NCBI RefSeq assembly: GCF_004015185.1
Contig: NZ_CP025746.1
Coordinates: 5,597,776-5,661,775 of the forward strand
DNA: 64,000 nucleotides
Source of the DNA: Clostridium manihotivorum
GTDB lineage: Bacteria; Bacillota; Clostridia; Clostridiales; Clostridiaceae
Reading direction: 5' to 3'
In this document: piece after piece, positions 24,652 through 33,712 of the stretch
How the letters are laid out: each line of letters starts with the position of its first letter
How positions within the stretch are numbered: position 1 is the first letter of the stretch
Made by a program: the position numbers and the translations under genes
The notes under the pieces: model-generated
Seen by the model: the letters and a program-made list of their open reading frames with translations, nothing else
Databases searched by the model: none
Told to the model about the DNA's origin: nothing

Positions 24652-25962
24652 TTACTCATAACTTAATATTTCTACCACATTGAGTTTTGATGCTCTAATA
24701 GCTGGTATTATGCCTGCAAAAAATGCTACTAGTGCAGATATTCCTAACGCCACTAATAAGTTATTTAAGTTTAGTGCTAAGCTCAAGGTACTTGAGGTTG
24801 ATTTCATATATAAATTTATTCCATAAATAGCTAGGGAAGAAGTTAAGCATCCTAACAGTCCTCCAAGAACTCCAAGCACCAAGGATTGAAACATAAACAC
24901 GAAGCTAATCTGTTTCTTTGATGCTCCTACAGCCTTCATAACTCCTATGGACTTTTTCTTTTCTTGGATGGTCATAGTCATGGTATTTATAAGACCTAAG
25001 CTTGCAACTAGAAGAACAATTATTCCCGCAACGGTTAGAATACTTTTTATTCCTTTAGTAAAAGAGCCTATAATATCTAGCATTTCTACCATATTAGATG
25101 CGCTATATCCTAGATCTTTTCTTATTTTATCTGTAATTGCCTTTACTTTATCATCACTTTTAGCAACTATTCCTACCTGAGAATAGCCTTTATCTGCAAG
25201 GTAATTATCCTTTTCTTCATAGTAACCCTGTACCTTACTTACTATATCCTCAGAAGTTAATATATTGGTTCCAAAATCACTCTTTCCTTTAACTACACCA
25301 ACTATTTTCCCATCAATAGAGAAAGGCTTCTTAACCTCAGCTCCATTTACCTTTGGAAACTCTACCTTCATAGTTATCTTTTTTCCTATAACTGATTTAT
25401 AATCCTTTATACCCAGTCTATCTAGATACTTTTCTCCTACTAAGACTTCATCGTTTTTGCCTGAAAGTTCATTTCCATAAGTTATATTATTATCAGTCTT
25501 ATAATTAAAATCAAAAGAAAAACCAATTATATTTACGCTCTTCTTCTTAGCGTCACTATTACCTTCTACCTCAACACTAGTTAACTTAGAATTCACAACT
25601 GCATAAACTTCATTTACTCCATCTATTTTAGACATCTTAGTTAAGGCATCTTTATCTATTTTTTTAGTCTTATCTTCCTTTTTATCAGAAGTAGCGGTAC
25701 TTGTACTACTGCTTCCTGTATTCACTGATACTGCTACTGGAGATGAACTCTTATCATACTTTAGCGGCATAACACTTATTTGTTTTGTATCTCCAAAGCT
25801 TGAGAATAATTTATTGGCACCTTTAGATATAGAGTCTCCTACTCCCATCATAGATACCATCAAAAAGCTTCCAACTGACAGGGCCACTACGGTTAGAACG
25901 GTTCTTACTTTTCGTTTTCTTATATCACTAACTGCCATTGATAATCCATCAGATATTTTCAT
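24652..25962 (-). CDS. ABC transporter permease, MacB/FtsX type
   Basis: A 436-residue membrane subunit. One N-terminal helix (RTVLTVVALSVGSFLMVSMM), a large extracytoplasmic MacB-PCD-like domain (about residues 45-295, with a Ser/Thr-rich low-complexity stretch near 85), and three C-terminal helices with the FtsX motif NTMTMTIQEKKKSIGVMKAVG. An in-frame extension to 26085 overlaps the upstream gene; the ATG at 25962 (MKISDGLSMA) has GAGGAGAAAAG. It is the third gene of the ATPase-permease-permease operon and likely pairs with the permease at 25974 as a heterodimer. Confidence 0.9.
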   Translation of the reverse strand: MKISDGLSMAVSDIRKRKVRTVLTVVALSVGSFLMVSMMGVGDSISKGANKLFSSFGDTKQISVMPLKYDKSSSPVAVSVNTGSSSTSTATSDKKEDKTKKIDKDALTKMSKIDGVNEVYAVVNSKLTSVEVEGNSDAKKKSVNIIGFSFDFNYKTDNNITYGNELSGKNDEVLVGEKYLDRLGIKDYKSVIGKKITMKVEFPKVNGAEVKKPFSIDGKIVGVVKGKSDFGTNILTSEDIVSKVQGYYEEKDNYLADKGYSQVGIVAKSDDKVKAITDKIRKDLGYSASNMVEMLDIIGSFTKGIKSILTVAGIIVLLVASLGLINTMTMTIQEKKKSIGVMKAVGASKKQISFVFMFQSLVLGVLGGLLGCLTSSLAIYGINLYMKSTSSTLSLALNLNNLLVALGISALVAFFAGIIPAIRASKLNVVEILSYE

Positions 25963-25973
25963 CTTTTCTCCTC

Positions 25974-27296
25974 CTAACCATTTAGTGCTTCTATAGGGTC
26001 CATCTTTGAAGCTCTCATAGCTGGATATAAGCCTGCTAACACTGCTATAGCAATAGAAAATGCTAAAGTAGAACCTATAAGCCATAGTGGTATACTAAAA
26101 TTAAAGGTAATATCTATTTTTGAAGCCTTCAAATAAGCTATCAATCCAAGTTGTATTATCTTAAATATACCTACACTAATGATTATTCCAGTTATACCAC
26201 CTATGAAACCAATTGTTCCTGATTGAACTAAGAATATACTTCTTATACTTGAGTTATTTGCCCCTACTGACTTCATTACTCCAATACTTCTAGTTCTCTC
26301 ATAAATAGACATAACCATGGTATTTACTATTCCTAAACCAGCAACAAATAAAACAATTATACCTAATATAGATAGTACTAAACTTATATTGTTGAAGGCT
26401 TTTGTTATATCCTTAATCATATCTTGATTAGATACAGCTTGATAGCCTTCAGCTAATACTGCATTTTTCACCTTTTCAACATTATCCATCTTATCTGCAG
26501 AAAGCACTAAGGAATTAAAACCTTTTTCGCTCTCATAGTCATTTACAAACTGTGTAACTCCAAGGATTTCAGCTGCATCTTTTGATGAAGTTATTATGCT
26601 GTCTCCAGATAGTAGGTTTTTATCAACTACTCCAACTATCTTAAGCTTTTTTTCAACTGGTTTAATATTTATATTATTTGCCTTATCCAGTACTATAGAT
26701 ATTTCCTTACCAACAGCATCTTCTGCTTTGCTAAAGCCCAATGCTGAAACCACATTCTCACTTATAATAGCTTCACCCTTTGAATCTTCACTTAATATTT
26801 TGCCACTGAGCATAATCTTAAGATTGTCATTTTTTAAAGCTTTCTTCTTACTGCTAAGTTCATCCTCAAAGAATATGGAATGTTTTAAATCATAGCCTTG
26901 TATGCTAAAAAATCCTTCTTTAACGCTATCATTTACTTTAATCTTTTCTGCACTAGCAGTAATAGAAGCCTTTAATTCCTTTACTCCATCCATAGATGCA
27001 AGTTTACTTATCATATTACTATCTATCTTTTTGAAGTTTTTTTCATTCCAATCTTCATAATCTGACATATCATCTAATTCCGGTGCATCTTTCTTGATAG
27101 GACTCACTGTAACAACCTTTGAACTGAGCTCTCCATTCATTGAATCCACTATAAAGTTTTTCAAAGTAAATCCAAGTCCTGCCATTATCAAAACCAGCAT
27201 AGTACCTATTGCTATCCCTAAAGAAGTAAGAAAGGTTCTTCCTTTTCTCCTTTTAAGATCATGAAGGGCCATGCCGACATTGTCCCTAAATCGCAT
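25974..27296 (-). CDS. ABC transporter permease, MacB/FtsX type
   Basis: A 440-residue paralog of the neighbouring permease: N-terminal helix (RTFLTSLGIAIGTMLVLIMA), extracytoplasmic domain (about residues 40-290), three C-terminal helices and NTMVMSIYERTRSIGVMKSVG. Its start overlaps the end of the ATPase gene by 11 bp, with AAAGGGGCGTAGAA as ribosome site. MacB/FtsX-type exporters usually expel peptides or antibiotics or act on the envelope; the substrate here is unknown. Confidence 0.9.
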   Translation of the reverse strand: MRFRDNVGMALHDLKRRKGRTFLTSLGIAIGTMLVLIMAGLGFTLKNFIVDSMNGELSSKVVTVSPIKKDAPELDDMSDYEDWNEKNFKKIDSNMISKLASMDGVKELKASITASAEKIKVNDSVKEGFFSIQGYDLKHSIFFEDELSSKKKALKNDNLKIMLSGKILSEDSKGEAIISENVVSALGFSKAEDAVGKEISIVLDKANNINIKPVEKKLKIVGVVDKNLLSGDSIITSSKDAAEILGVTQFVNDYESEKGFNSLVLSADKMDNVEKVKNAVLAEGYQAVSNQDMIKDITKAFNNISLVLSILGIIVLFVAGLGIVNTMVMSIYERTRSIGVMKSVGANNSSIRSIFLVQSGTIGFIGGITGIIISVGIFKIIQLGLIAYLKASKIDITFNFSIPLWLIGSTLAFSIAIAVLAGLYPAMRASKMDPIEALNG

Positions 27297-27984
27297 TTTC
27301 TACGCCCCTTTCATTGACCACATCATCGATTATAACTCCATCCATTATTTTAACCATTCTCTTCGCTTTTTGAGCCTCAACAGGATTGTGGGTAACCATT
27401 ATTATTGTATATCCCTTACCATTAAGCTCCTGAAACAAATTCATTATATTTTCACCAGTCTTAGAATCCAGATTACCAGTAGGCTCATCTGCAAACACTA
27501 TCTGCGGATTATTTACGATAGCTCTAGCGATAGAAACCCTTTGTCTTTGTCCACCAGACATTTCAGTAGGTTTATGCTTTACCTTATCCTTTAACCCTAC
27601 AAGTTCTAGAGCTTTAAGAGCCCTTTCCTTTCTTTCCTTCTTGCTGACACCTGAAAATATTAAAGGCATCATAACATTCTCTAAAGCAGTTTGTGTATTC
27701 TCAAGATTAAAAGCTTGGAACACAAAGCCTATTTTTTCATTTCTGTACTTAGCCATATCCTTGTCTTTAAGCTTTGAAATATCTTTTCCATCAACAGTTA
27801 TGCTTCCCTTAGTAGGGCTGTCCAGCCCACCAACAAGATGCATCAGTGTGGATTTACCAGAACCAGAAGGCCCTACTATAGCAACAAACTCGCCATCCTC
27901 AATATTAAAAGAAACCTTATTTAAAGCCACAACCTTTTCTTTTCCCATCCTATAGACCTTTGACAATTCTTTTATTTCAATCAT
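27286..27984 (-). CDS. ABC transporter ATP-binding protein (LolD/MacB class)
   Basis: A 232-residue ATPase driving the two permeases downstream. Walker A GPSGSGKSTLMHLVGG, Q-loop FVFQAFNLENTQT, signature MSGGQRQRVSIARA, Walker B IVFADEPTGNLDS and the switch His in MVTHNP are all intact. A longer reading begins at 28029, but the ATG at 27984 (MIEIKELSKVYRM) has GGGAGGATTAAA and is the family start. Order on the strand is ATPase, permease, permease, structured element, response regulator, kinase. Confidence 0.94.
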   Translation of the reverse strand: MIEIKELSKVYRMGKEKVVALNKVSFNIEDGEFVAIVGPSGSGKSTLMHLVGGLDSPTKGSITVDGKDISKLKDKDMAKYRNEKIGFVFQAFNLENTQTALENVMMPLIFSGVSKKERKERALKALELVGLKDKVKHKPTEMSGGQRQRVSIARAIVNNPQIVFADEPTGNLDSKTGENIMNLFQELNGKGYTIIMVTHNPVEAQKAKRMVKIMDGVIIDDVVNERGVENAI

Positions 27985-28350
27985 TTTAATCCTCCCAAAC
28001 CTTTCAATGATTATTGTATCTTCATTCATTATTAATGAAACAATAGCTTTCTAAAAAGCTTATGCTTTGTAGTTTTGCACTATTGCTTTTTTATGAATGA
28101 CGTTTAGTCTATTTATAATTCTAACCACTTTTACTTAAGTACCTATTAATTCAATCTTAAGATTACCTTAAAATCTAGCAGAAGATATATTTTTTTATTC
28201 TTATTCTTAATCCTATATATGTCTTTGAATCATCCAGTCATATTTATTCTAAGCTTTATCTGAAATATAATTTTCTAATAAAAAGGCAAGCTTTTTCATA
28301 ATACTTTTTTGAGAGCTTTTAATTTCATTGGACTTCCCAAAGAATAAAAA
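27985..28350. other. Gene-free stretch upstream of the ABC operon
   Basis: About 365 bp without a supported gene. At 28031-28092 there is an imperfect hairpin (CAATAGC ... GCACTATTGC followed by TTTTTT on plus), but no plus-strand gene precedes it. The ABC operon promoter should be here. Confidence 0.4.
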
Positions 28351-28382
28351 AAACTAATGCTATTATGTAGAAGCATTAGCCT
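28350..28382 (-). terminator. Intrinsic terminator
   Basis: GCTAATGCTT pairs with AGCATTAG around CTACATAAT on the minus strand, followed by TTTTTTTTATT. It serves the 105-residue membrane protein gene, whose stop is 23 bp away. Confidence 0.8.
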
Positions 28383-28404
28383 AAGCAATATAGTTTTTAA
28401 TCCC

Positions 28405-28722
28405 TTATTTGTTTGTGAACTGTATAACAATACCTAATATAGGCAATATAAATCCCCAATACTCCATCTTAATAAAGAAAAATGAATGTGTCCTTCTAGC
28501 TATAATTTCTTGACCAGTTTCCTTGTCTATGTATACTTTACCATTTCCTCTATTTAAGGCTCTTCCAACAAAGAAACATAACAAACCAGCAAGTAGATAA
28601 GCAAAAAGACTTACCCAACTATGAGCTCCATAAAACTCTTTTCCTGCAACTAATTCAACCACAGTAAAACTTAGAATTAAAAATACAAAGGTTAATATCC
28701 CATATCCCTTCCATATAATCAT
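28405..28722 (-). CDS. Small membrane protein, unknown
   Basis: A 105-residue protein with three membrane helices (about residues 5-25, 36-56 and 84-102). A hydrophilic loop, NRGNGKVYIDKETGQEIIAR, lies between helices 2 and 3. The start has AATAGGGGGGATAAAA. I do not recognise a characterised family. It is a single gene with its own terminator. Confidence 0.7.
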   Translation of the reverse strand: MIIWKGYGILTFVFLILSFTVVELVAGKEFYGAHSWVSLFAYLLAGLLCFFVGRALNRGNGKVYIDKETGQEIIARRTHSFFFIKMEYWGFILPILGIVIQFTNK

Positions 28723-28950
28723 TTTTATCCCCCCTATTATGTACAGATTAAGTAAAACAAACTTCTTTAAATAGCTTTATGTTAAAAGCAACATTTCTAT
28801 ATTATCAAAAAGTATCATTATTGGCAATATACGGTATGCAAGATTTAAGTTAGCTAAATTACCTTACCGATTAAAGTTTCCAACAACACTTAGTTTATTA
28901 TTATGTGTCTAGTCTATTATTCAAATAAAAATCAATGTCGCCATTTTATA
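28723..28950. other. Gene-free stretch
   Basis: AT-rich sequence upstream of the 105-residue protein gene, running into the decayed gene at 28960. No open frame, hairpin or known motif is convincing. Confidence 0.4.
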
Positions 28951-28959
28951 ATCAATCAC

Positions 28960-29262
28960 TAATTTTATTATCTGAAAATATTACACTTACACTTGTACTT
29001 TCTATATATACCTTTACCTGTTTCACTCCACCTTTGTGTTAAGACCATCCATATAATTTAAAACTACTTTTTATGTTTTGCCCTTCAGTTAGTGCATCAA
29101 TGTTCATTTTTGGAGGTAAGTCTTTCACTGTATTGATTTTAAAAGCTTCTATTTTCCTTCTTTCACCAGTGATTCCTGCTAACTGTCCATCGTTTACAGG
29201 CTATACCCATCCCTTATCCTGAATATCTACTGATATTGTATAGGGTAGCTTGCCTTGTTATC
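28960..29262 (-). pseudogene. Relic of a ChW-repeat / Ig-like surface protein
   Basis: One minus-strand frame reads TISVDIQDKGWV, stop, then PVNDGQLAGITGERRKIEAF, then KMNIDALTEGQN, KSSFKLYGWS, stop, HKGGVKQVKVYIES. The first part matches a clostridial hydrophobic-W (ChW) repeat (QDxGW ... DGQxAGTTG ... IEAxKI). The second matches the Ig-like module common in clostridial cell-wall proteins (NID...GW...GGVKxVKVYxD). There are two in-frame stops, no start and no ribosome site, so this is a decayed fragment of a secreted, probably wall-associated protein. Confidence 0.7.
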
Positions 29263-29285
29263 TTTACTTCTAAATCTATTTCACT

Positions 29286-29336
29286 ACATAAAAAAAGATT
29301 AATGCTTCAATTACTGAAACATCAACCTTTTTAAAT
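29286..29336. terminator. Probable terminator hairpin
   Basis: TGATGTTTCA and TGAAGCATTAATC form an imperfect stem, with A-run on one side and TTTTTAAATTTTTTT on the other. It lies between the 150-residue gene and the decayed ChW fragment. Confidence 0.5.
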
Positions 29337-29596
29337 TTTTTTATTGACCTTGAATCCCGTATTTTTTTAATGTACTAGATTATTTATTCAATTATTAAAA
29401 ACTTAATCTATTTTATACTTTTATTTCGAGGGCTTTATGTTTTTTTACTTGATTAGCTACATTATTAATATTATGCAGTTATATTTTACTTTTTCTATTA
29501 CACTAATACCTTCATTTAAAGCAGATTTTCTTCTACCCTGAGATACCTTATTTTTTTGTATCATGAAAATATTAAGTTTTGTAGTTAGTGTTTAAT

Positions 29597-30049
29597 TTAA
29601 CTTATACTACATAATTCTTTTTTAAAATCTTCATACATTAAAAATGCTTCTTTTAATATTTCTTTAAGTTCTTCATAATTATGAAAGCAAGGGTCTTTTA
29701 AATTTTCACCATCATCCTCCAATGATTCCTTCATCATAGACCATACGCTACCATTGTAATACTTATTATCTCTAAATAAATACCATCCCATTTCTACATA
29801 ACCATATTTTAAGCATATATTAAATTGAATCTTTTTATCTTTTATTTTTTCAGCAACTTTAAAAAATTTTTCTTTTTTATAATATTTCACTTTATAGTCG
29901 AGTTCATCAAATATACTTTTAACATTGTCATTATCATAACATTCAAATGAATTTTCTCTATCAAAAGAATAATTTTGCGTAAGTTCCTTAGCTCTTTTGA
30001 CGAAATCTATTTTAAATAAAGCTTCTCTAACTTCTGGTTTAAATAACAT
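29597..30049 (-). CDS. Unrecognised cytoplasmic protein
   Basis: A 150-residue protein (MLFKPEVREALFKIDFVKRA), helical, rich in Lys, Glu, Phe and Tyr, without signal peptide or membrane segment. The start has AGAGGAAAATAG upstream. The pattern of aromatic residues and the isolated position beside a decayed surface-protein gene are reminiscent of small immunity-type or regulatory proteins, but I see no family motif and give no function. Confidence 0.6.
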   Translation of the reverse strand: MLFKPEVREALFKIDFVKRAKELTQNYSFDRENSFECYDNDNVKSIFDELDYKVKYYKKEKFFKVAEKIKDKKIQFNICLKYGYVEMGWYLFRDNKYYNGSVWSMMKESLEDDGENLKDPCFHNYEELKEILKEAFLMYEDFKKELCSIS

Positions 30050-30181
30050 AATCTATTTTCCTCTAAAACATATTTCTATATCGTATTTATTTTTAGCCAA
30101 TTAAATATACTCTTGTATTTTATCAAAGTTTTTATTTTATTCTGCTCCTTTGAAACTTCAACCTTTTGTTCTTTATTTACC

Positions 30182-30844
30182 TTAATGATCTAAAGGAACC
30201 TTAAAGTCATTTAAAGGATATTTAGTACCATTATCATCTATAAGAACTACGTGATACTCATATTCCTTATCTGAGGCTATATCTTTATCTAAAAACAGAT
30301 TTCCTTCTGCCTTTTCTACTATAGTCTTATAATTTCCCTCACCAACAACTCTTCTTGAAATTGTATAAAACTTTAAGAAGCCTACCTTGTCCCACTGTAA
30401 TTCTATACCTTTAGCCTCTCTTCTCCATATCAACTTAACCTGAATGCCAATCTTATCTTGCTTATTTTCTAAAGCTTTTAGATCTTGTGCTACTAAAAGC
30501 TTAGTTACAGTCTTATCCTTATAAGAAGCTGTCAAGTAAGCCCCACCAGTTCTCACAGCTACTAACTTTTTATCATCTATAGTAAAAACCTTTTTATTAC
30601 CAAACTCATATCTAACACCATCTTTTAGCTCTATAGTGCCTTTTTTGTAAACACCATACGTCTTTAAATCCACCTTATCGCCTACATAGATATTCTTTGA
30701 AGAAAGTTCTATTTTCAATCCAACTAAATCACTATCTTCAACCGCTAAAGCTGCCAAAACTAGTTCAGACACAGTTACAGTAGTTAAAACTGCGACTAAA
30801 AACATAATTACACAATTTTTTAAAAAACCCTTAAAGCTTTTCAT
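30182..30844 (-). CDS. Secreted protein with Ig-like and fibronectin III-like regions
   Basis: A 220-residue exported protein. Residues 1-33 form a signal peptide or anchor (MKSFKGFLKNCVIMFLVAVL then VSELVLAALA). Residues 40-118 resemble a bacterial Ig-like (Big_2) fold (LKIELSSKNIYVGDKVDL, VRTGGAYLTASYKDKT). Residues 130-215 resemble a fibronectin type III fold (GIELQWDKVGFLKFYTISRR, DKEYEYHVVLIDDNG). It probably acts at the cell surface in binding or assembly. The start has TTAAGGAGATTTT. It stands alone. Confidence 0.65.
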   Translation of the reverse strand: MKSFKGFLKNCVIMFLVAVLTTVTVSELVLAALAVEDSDLVGLKIELSSKNIYVGDKVDLKTYGVYKKGTIELKDGVRYEFGNKKVFTIDDKKLVAVRTGGAYLTASYKDKTVTKLLVAQDLKALENKQDKIGIQVKLIWRREAKGIELQWDKVGFLKFYTISRRVVGEGNYKTIVEKAEGNLFLDKDIASDKEYEYHVVLIDDNGTKYPLNDFKVPLDH

Positions 30845-30954
30845 AAAATCTCCTTAATAAAAATTAAATTATTTAACATCATATCCTTCTTTATCCAAAA
30901 ATTGCAGACTTATTGTATCAAAAACACTTCCCGTTTACAAGTTATTTTTAATTC

Positions 30955-31060
30955 AAAAAAAGTTCACTGAATCCTTCTTCAGCGAAATCTTTTTACGCAT
31001 TAGCCTTTCCGTATTAATATGAGGAAAACTTGGCAGAGAAATATGATTTATTTTTTACTG
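30955..31060 (+). repeat. Terminator-linked repeat, copy C
   Basis: Hairpin TTCACTGAA / TTCAGCGAA, T-run, ACGCATTAGCC, then CCTTTCCGTATTAATATGAGG, AAAACTTGGCAGAG and AAATATGATTTATTTTTT. TTTCC pairs with GGAAA in the tail. It lies upstream of the secreted protein gene (minus) without an obvious plus-strand gene to terminate. Confidence 0.6.
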
Positions 31061-31192
31061 TTTACCATAGCTAGCTACTCTAATCCCATGAAATTACTAG
31101 GTTTAGTTGGAGACTTTTTTATACTTCCTTACAAAAAACTTTTTCATTCTACTTTGCGAGGCTTTTACCCTTATTGGGGATTCCTGAATAGT

Positions 31193-31237
31193 AAAAACAG
31201 CACATTAAAAGTCTTCTACTACTTTTAATGTGCTGCT
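31193..31237 (-). terminator. Intrinsic terminator of the O-antigen-ligase-like gene
   Basis: CAGCACATTAAAAGT pairs with ACTTTTAATGTGCTG, a 15-bp perfect stem, followed on minus by TTTTTACTATT. Confidence 0.9.
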
Positions 31238-31261
31238 CCTTATTAAAGATAATATTTTCAA

Positions 31262-32476
31262 TTAAGCTTCTATAGAATCAATATTATAAGCTAAGCTTAC
31301 AAATAATATGAAGTTGAACACTACTTTAGGTGAAAAGAATAAATCATCAACAAAATTCATAACAAAGAAGCTTACTACAGAAACAAAAAATCCCGCATAA
31401 AATTTATTTACTAGCCCTGTACACTTATTTCTTACAGAGTATAATTTTCTAAGTATTTCTAAGCATAATAGGATAAATAAAACTCCGCCTACAACACCTA
31501 ACTCAGCAAACATTTTTATATAGCTGTTATGAGGAGGTATAGGTTCTGGCTCAACTATTTGAAGCTCAGGAAATCTTTTAACATAGTCTTCAAAGTTAAC
31601 TATAAAGTTACCACTTCCCACACCAAAAATCGGATGTTCCTTTAACATTTTTCCTGCAGCCATCCATAGTCTTTGTCTACCTAAATTCATTTCTGCATTG
31701 CCAAACTGATTTATACGAGCCATTATATTAGGATTAAAAGGCAAGTATGCTATTGGTATTATGTAAACAAAAATAAACTTCCAATTATATAGTATAGCAA
31801 TAAGTAAAGCACCTAAAGCTAATGCAATCCAGGCACCTCTTGAAAAAGTCATACCTATATTAAGAACTATAAGAATAGATAAACCTGAATATATTATCCT
31901 TGTTATACCCTTTGATCTCATAGCTATCATTATTGCTGGGAAGACTGCAAGTACTAAATATGCTCCAAGTGTATTTGGATGTCCAAGAGTTGCCTTAACT
32001 CTTGCAGTAGTAAGTATGTACTGAATACTTTCATTAGGTTTATAATGCTTTATAAAGTCAGCTATTCCCATTAACGAAACTACAAAAGCACTTATCATAT
32101 AACCATTTATTACACCTTCGAATAACTTCTTTTTATCTATTCTAAATCTTATCAACAAATAAACTCCGAAGTAGTATACAAATCTTACAGCCTCTTTTAA
32201 TGCACTTACACTACTTTTTGCATACAAGGATGACAAAGTCATAAGTAAAATAAGAGCTAGAAAAAGTAACGTAAATCTATCCAAAAGTACGCTCTTAAAT
32301 TTTTCTTTAAATTTCTTTCTTTCAGCTTTCAAGAATAAAAGTTCAATTAAATAAATTAGTCCTGCTAATAATATTAATAAAATAAGCATCCACTCTATCT
32401 TTGAGTTAGGTGCAAGAGGAAGAAATATTATATATATTAAAACAAGAACAAGAATTAAAAAGTCATTTCTCTTCAT
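31262..32476 (-). CDS. O-antigen ligase / polymerase family membrane protein
   Basis: A 404-residue protein with about eleven membrane helices. The Wzy/WaaL family signature is in the large external loop: GHPNTLGAYLVLAVFPAIM, FSRGAWIALALGALL and HPIFGVGSGNF with PPHNSYIKMFAELGVVGG. Such proteins join lipid-linked glycans to acceptors or polymerise them. In a Gram-positive this points to wall glycopolymer or exopolysaccharide assembly. A GTG at 32488 is part of the GTGGAGG ribosome site, so the ATG at 32476 (MKRNDFLI) is chosen. No other glycan genes adjoin. Confidence 0.85.
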   Translation of the reverse strand: MKRNDFLILVLVLIYIIFLPLAPNSKIEWMLILLILLAGLIYLIELLFLKAERKKFKEKFKSVLLDRFTLLFLALILLMTLSSLYAKSSVSALKEAVRFVYYFGVYLLIRFRIDKKKLFEGVINGYMISAFVVSLMGIADFIKHYKPNESIQYILTTARVKATLGHPNTLGAYLVLAVFPAIMIAMRSKGITRIIYSGLSILIVLNIGMTFSRGAWIALALGALLIAILYNWKFIFVYIIPIAYLPFNPNIMARINQFGNAEMNLGRQRLWMAAGKMLKEHPIFGVGSGNFIVNFEDYVKRFPELQIVEPEPIPPHNSYIKMFAELGVVGGVLFILLCLEILRKLYSVRNKCTGLVNKFYAGFFVSVVSFFVMNFVDDLFFSPKVVFNFILFVSLAYNIDSIEA

Positions 32477-32655
32477 ATTATCCTCCACATTTGTTATAAC
32501 TTTTTCTAATTAATTTTACACTCCTACACATTATAAAGTCAAATTAATTGCATGTTCATATCCATGATTTTATACTTTTCTTAACAGCAAAAAATAAGAC
32601 TCTATATTAGAATCTTATCTTTTACTATATTTATGTTAATATCATGTACCATAGA

Positions 32656-33696
32656 TTACTTTTCTATATAATTCATAACATGCTTAACCACAAGATTGAT
32701 ACTTCCGTCACCGTTTCTTTGTATCTCAAATCTTTCTGGATCGTGATAAGCATCTTCTGTTATGTATAAATCAATATCCTTGTCAATCTTAAGTCTTACC
32801 CTTTTAAGCTTTTTCTCAACCCATTGTTTATCTACAGGTATTTCTTCATCGAGACCTTGTGCAGATACAAATTGATTAAAGCTTTCTTTAGTCTGAGGTT
32901 CTTCCTTAAAAAGTTCGTGAGATAGCTCTTGAACATTTATAGTATCTTCTTCTCTCAGTTTTGCCTTTATGGTGGTTCTTATCTTTTCAGCCTTATCTGC
33001 ATCTTCAGTTATATTGTTTCTAGTCCACGCTTCTGCAGCTTTTACAAAGGTTTTTGTCATATCTCTTTCGTTGGTAACTATAGAACATCCAAGATAATTA
33101 TTTATGAAGTAGTTGGATCCATACTCTTCTTCTTCCTTAGACTTCTTTTGCTTATCTATGACCATAAGATTAACAGCATTTTCATCTATAATAGGTTTTA
33201 TAAAAGCACATTTTTGAAGTCTTTGGCTGCTTGCAGGAAGTCCTGAAGCCTGTTCTATTATATCAATTCCTATCTTTTCCTCTATAAAATCTATCTTGTG
33301 AGTAAAATTTCTTACATAATCCATCTTCATTATGGCAAGCATTGGTCCCTGATCTGTGCTTATAGCTACAACTATAAGATCACAGGATGGTATATTGCCA
33401 TTGCCCTTCATAACCGCAAACATTTGTCTTGCTAGTTCCTTTGACACAGAAACAATGTCAGAATTAATTCCGCTTAGATAATCTTGAGAAACTTCCTTTA
33501 CTATATTTCTTTCTGCGTTAAATACAGCATATTTAAGCTCTTCATCTTTAAAAGCTCTTTCTATATGCCTATATAAAAATTTATATGTGTCCTCATTTAG
33601 TTCCAGCCTATATTCATTTAATATAGGTTCGTCTCCATTTGTATCTAATATATGAATTACTGCTTCCACTATATTTATGTCATTAACGTATTCCAT
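32656..33696 (-). CDS. Nucleoid-associated protein, YejK/NdpA family
   Basis: A 346-residue protein resembling the 37-kDa nucleoid-associated family (PF04245). The N-terminus VNDINIVEAVIHILDTNGDE, the block DLIVVAISTDQGPMLAIMKM and the C-terminal IDLYITEDAYHDPERFEI fit my recollection. E. coli YejK binds DNA and topoisomerases; the role in clostridia is not known. Start supported by AGAGGTGAATAG. It lies 16 bp downstream of the membrane protein gene at 33713 and the two may be one operon. Confidence 0.8.
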   Translation of the reverse strand: MEYVNDINIVEAVIHILDTNGDEPILNEYRLELNEDTYKFLYRHIERAFKDEELKYAVFNAERNIVKEVSQDYLSGINSDIVSVSKELARQMFAVMKGNGNIPSCDLIVVAISTDQGPMLAIMKMDYVRNFTHKIDFIEEKIGIDIIEQASGLPASSQRLQKCAFIKPIIDENAVNLMVIDKQKKSKEEEEYGSNYFINNYLGCSIVTNERDMTKTFVKAAEAWTRNNITEDADKAEKIRTTIKAKLREEDTINVQELSHELFKEEPQTKESFNQFVSAQGLDEEIPVDKQWVEKKLKRVRLKIDKDIDLYITEDAYHDPERFEIQRNGDGSINLVVKHVMNYIEK

Positions 33697-33712
33697 CTAT
33701 TCACCTCTGGTA

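Noticed and set aside
27271..27955. Two plus frames of 104-107 codons
   Set aside because: Antisense to the ABC ATPase gene, whose motifs are complete.
31019..31228. A 69-codon plus frame
   Set aside because: It begins inside terminator-linked repeat C and ends within the terminator stem at 31198-31235.
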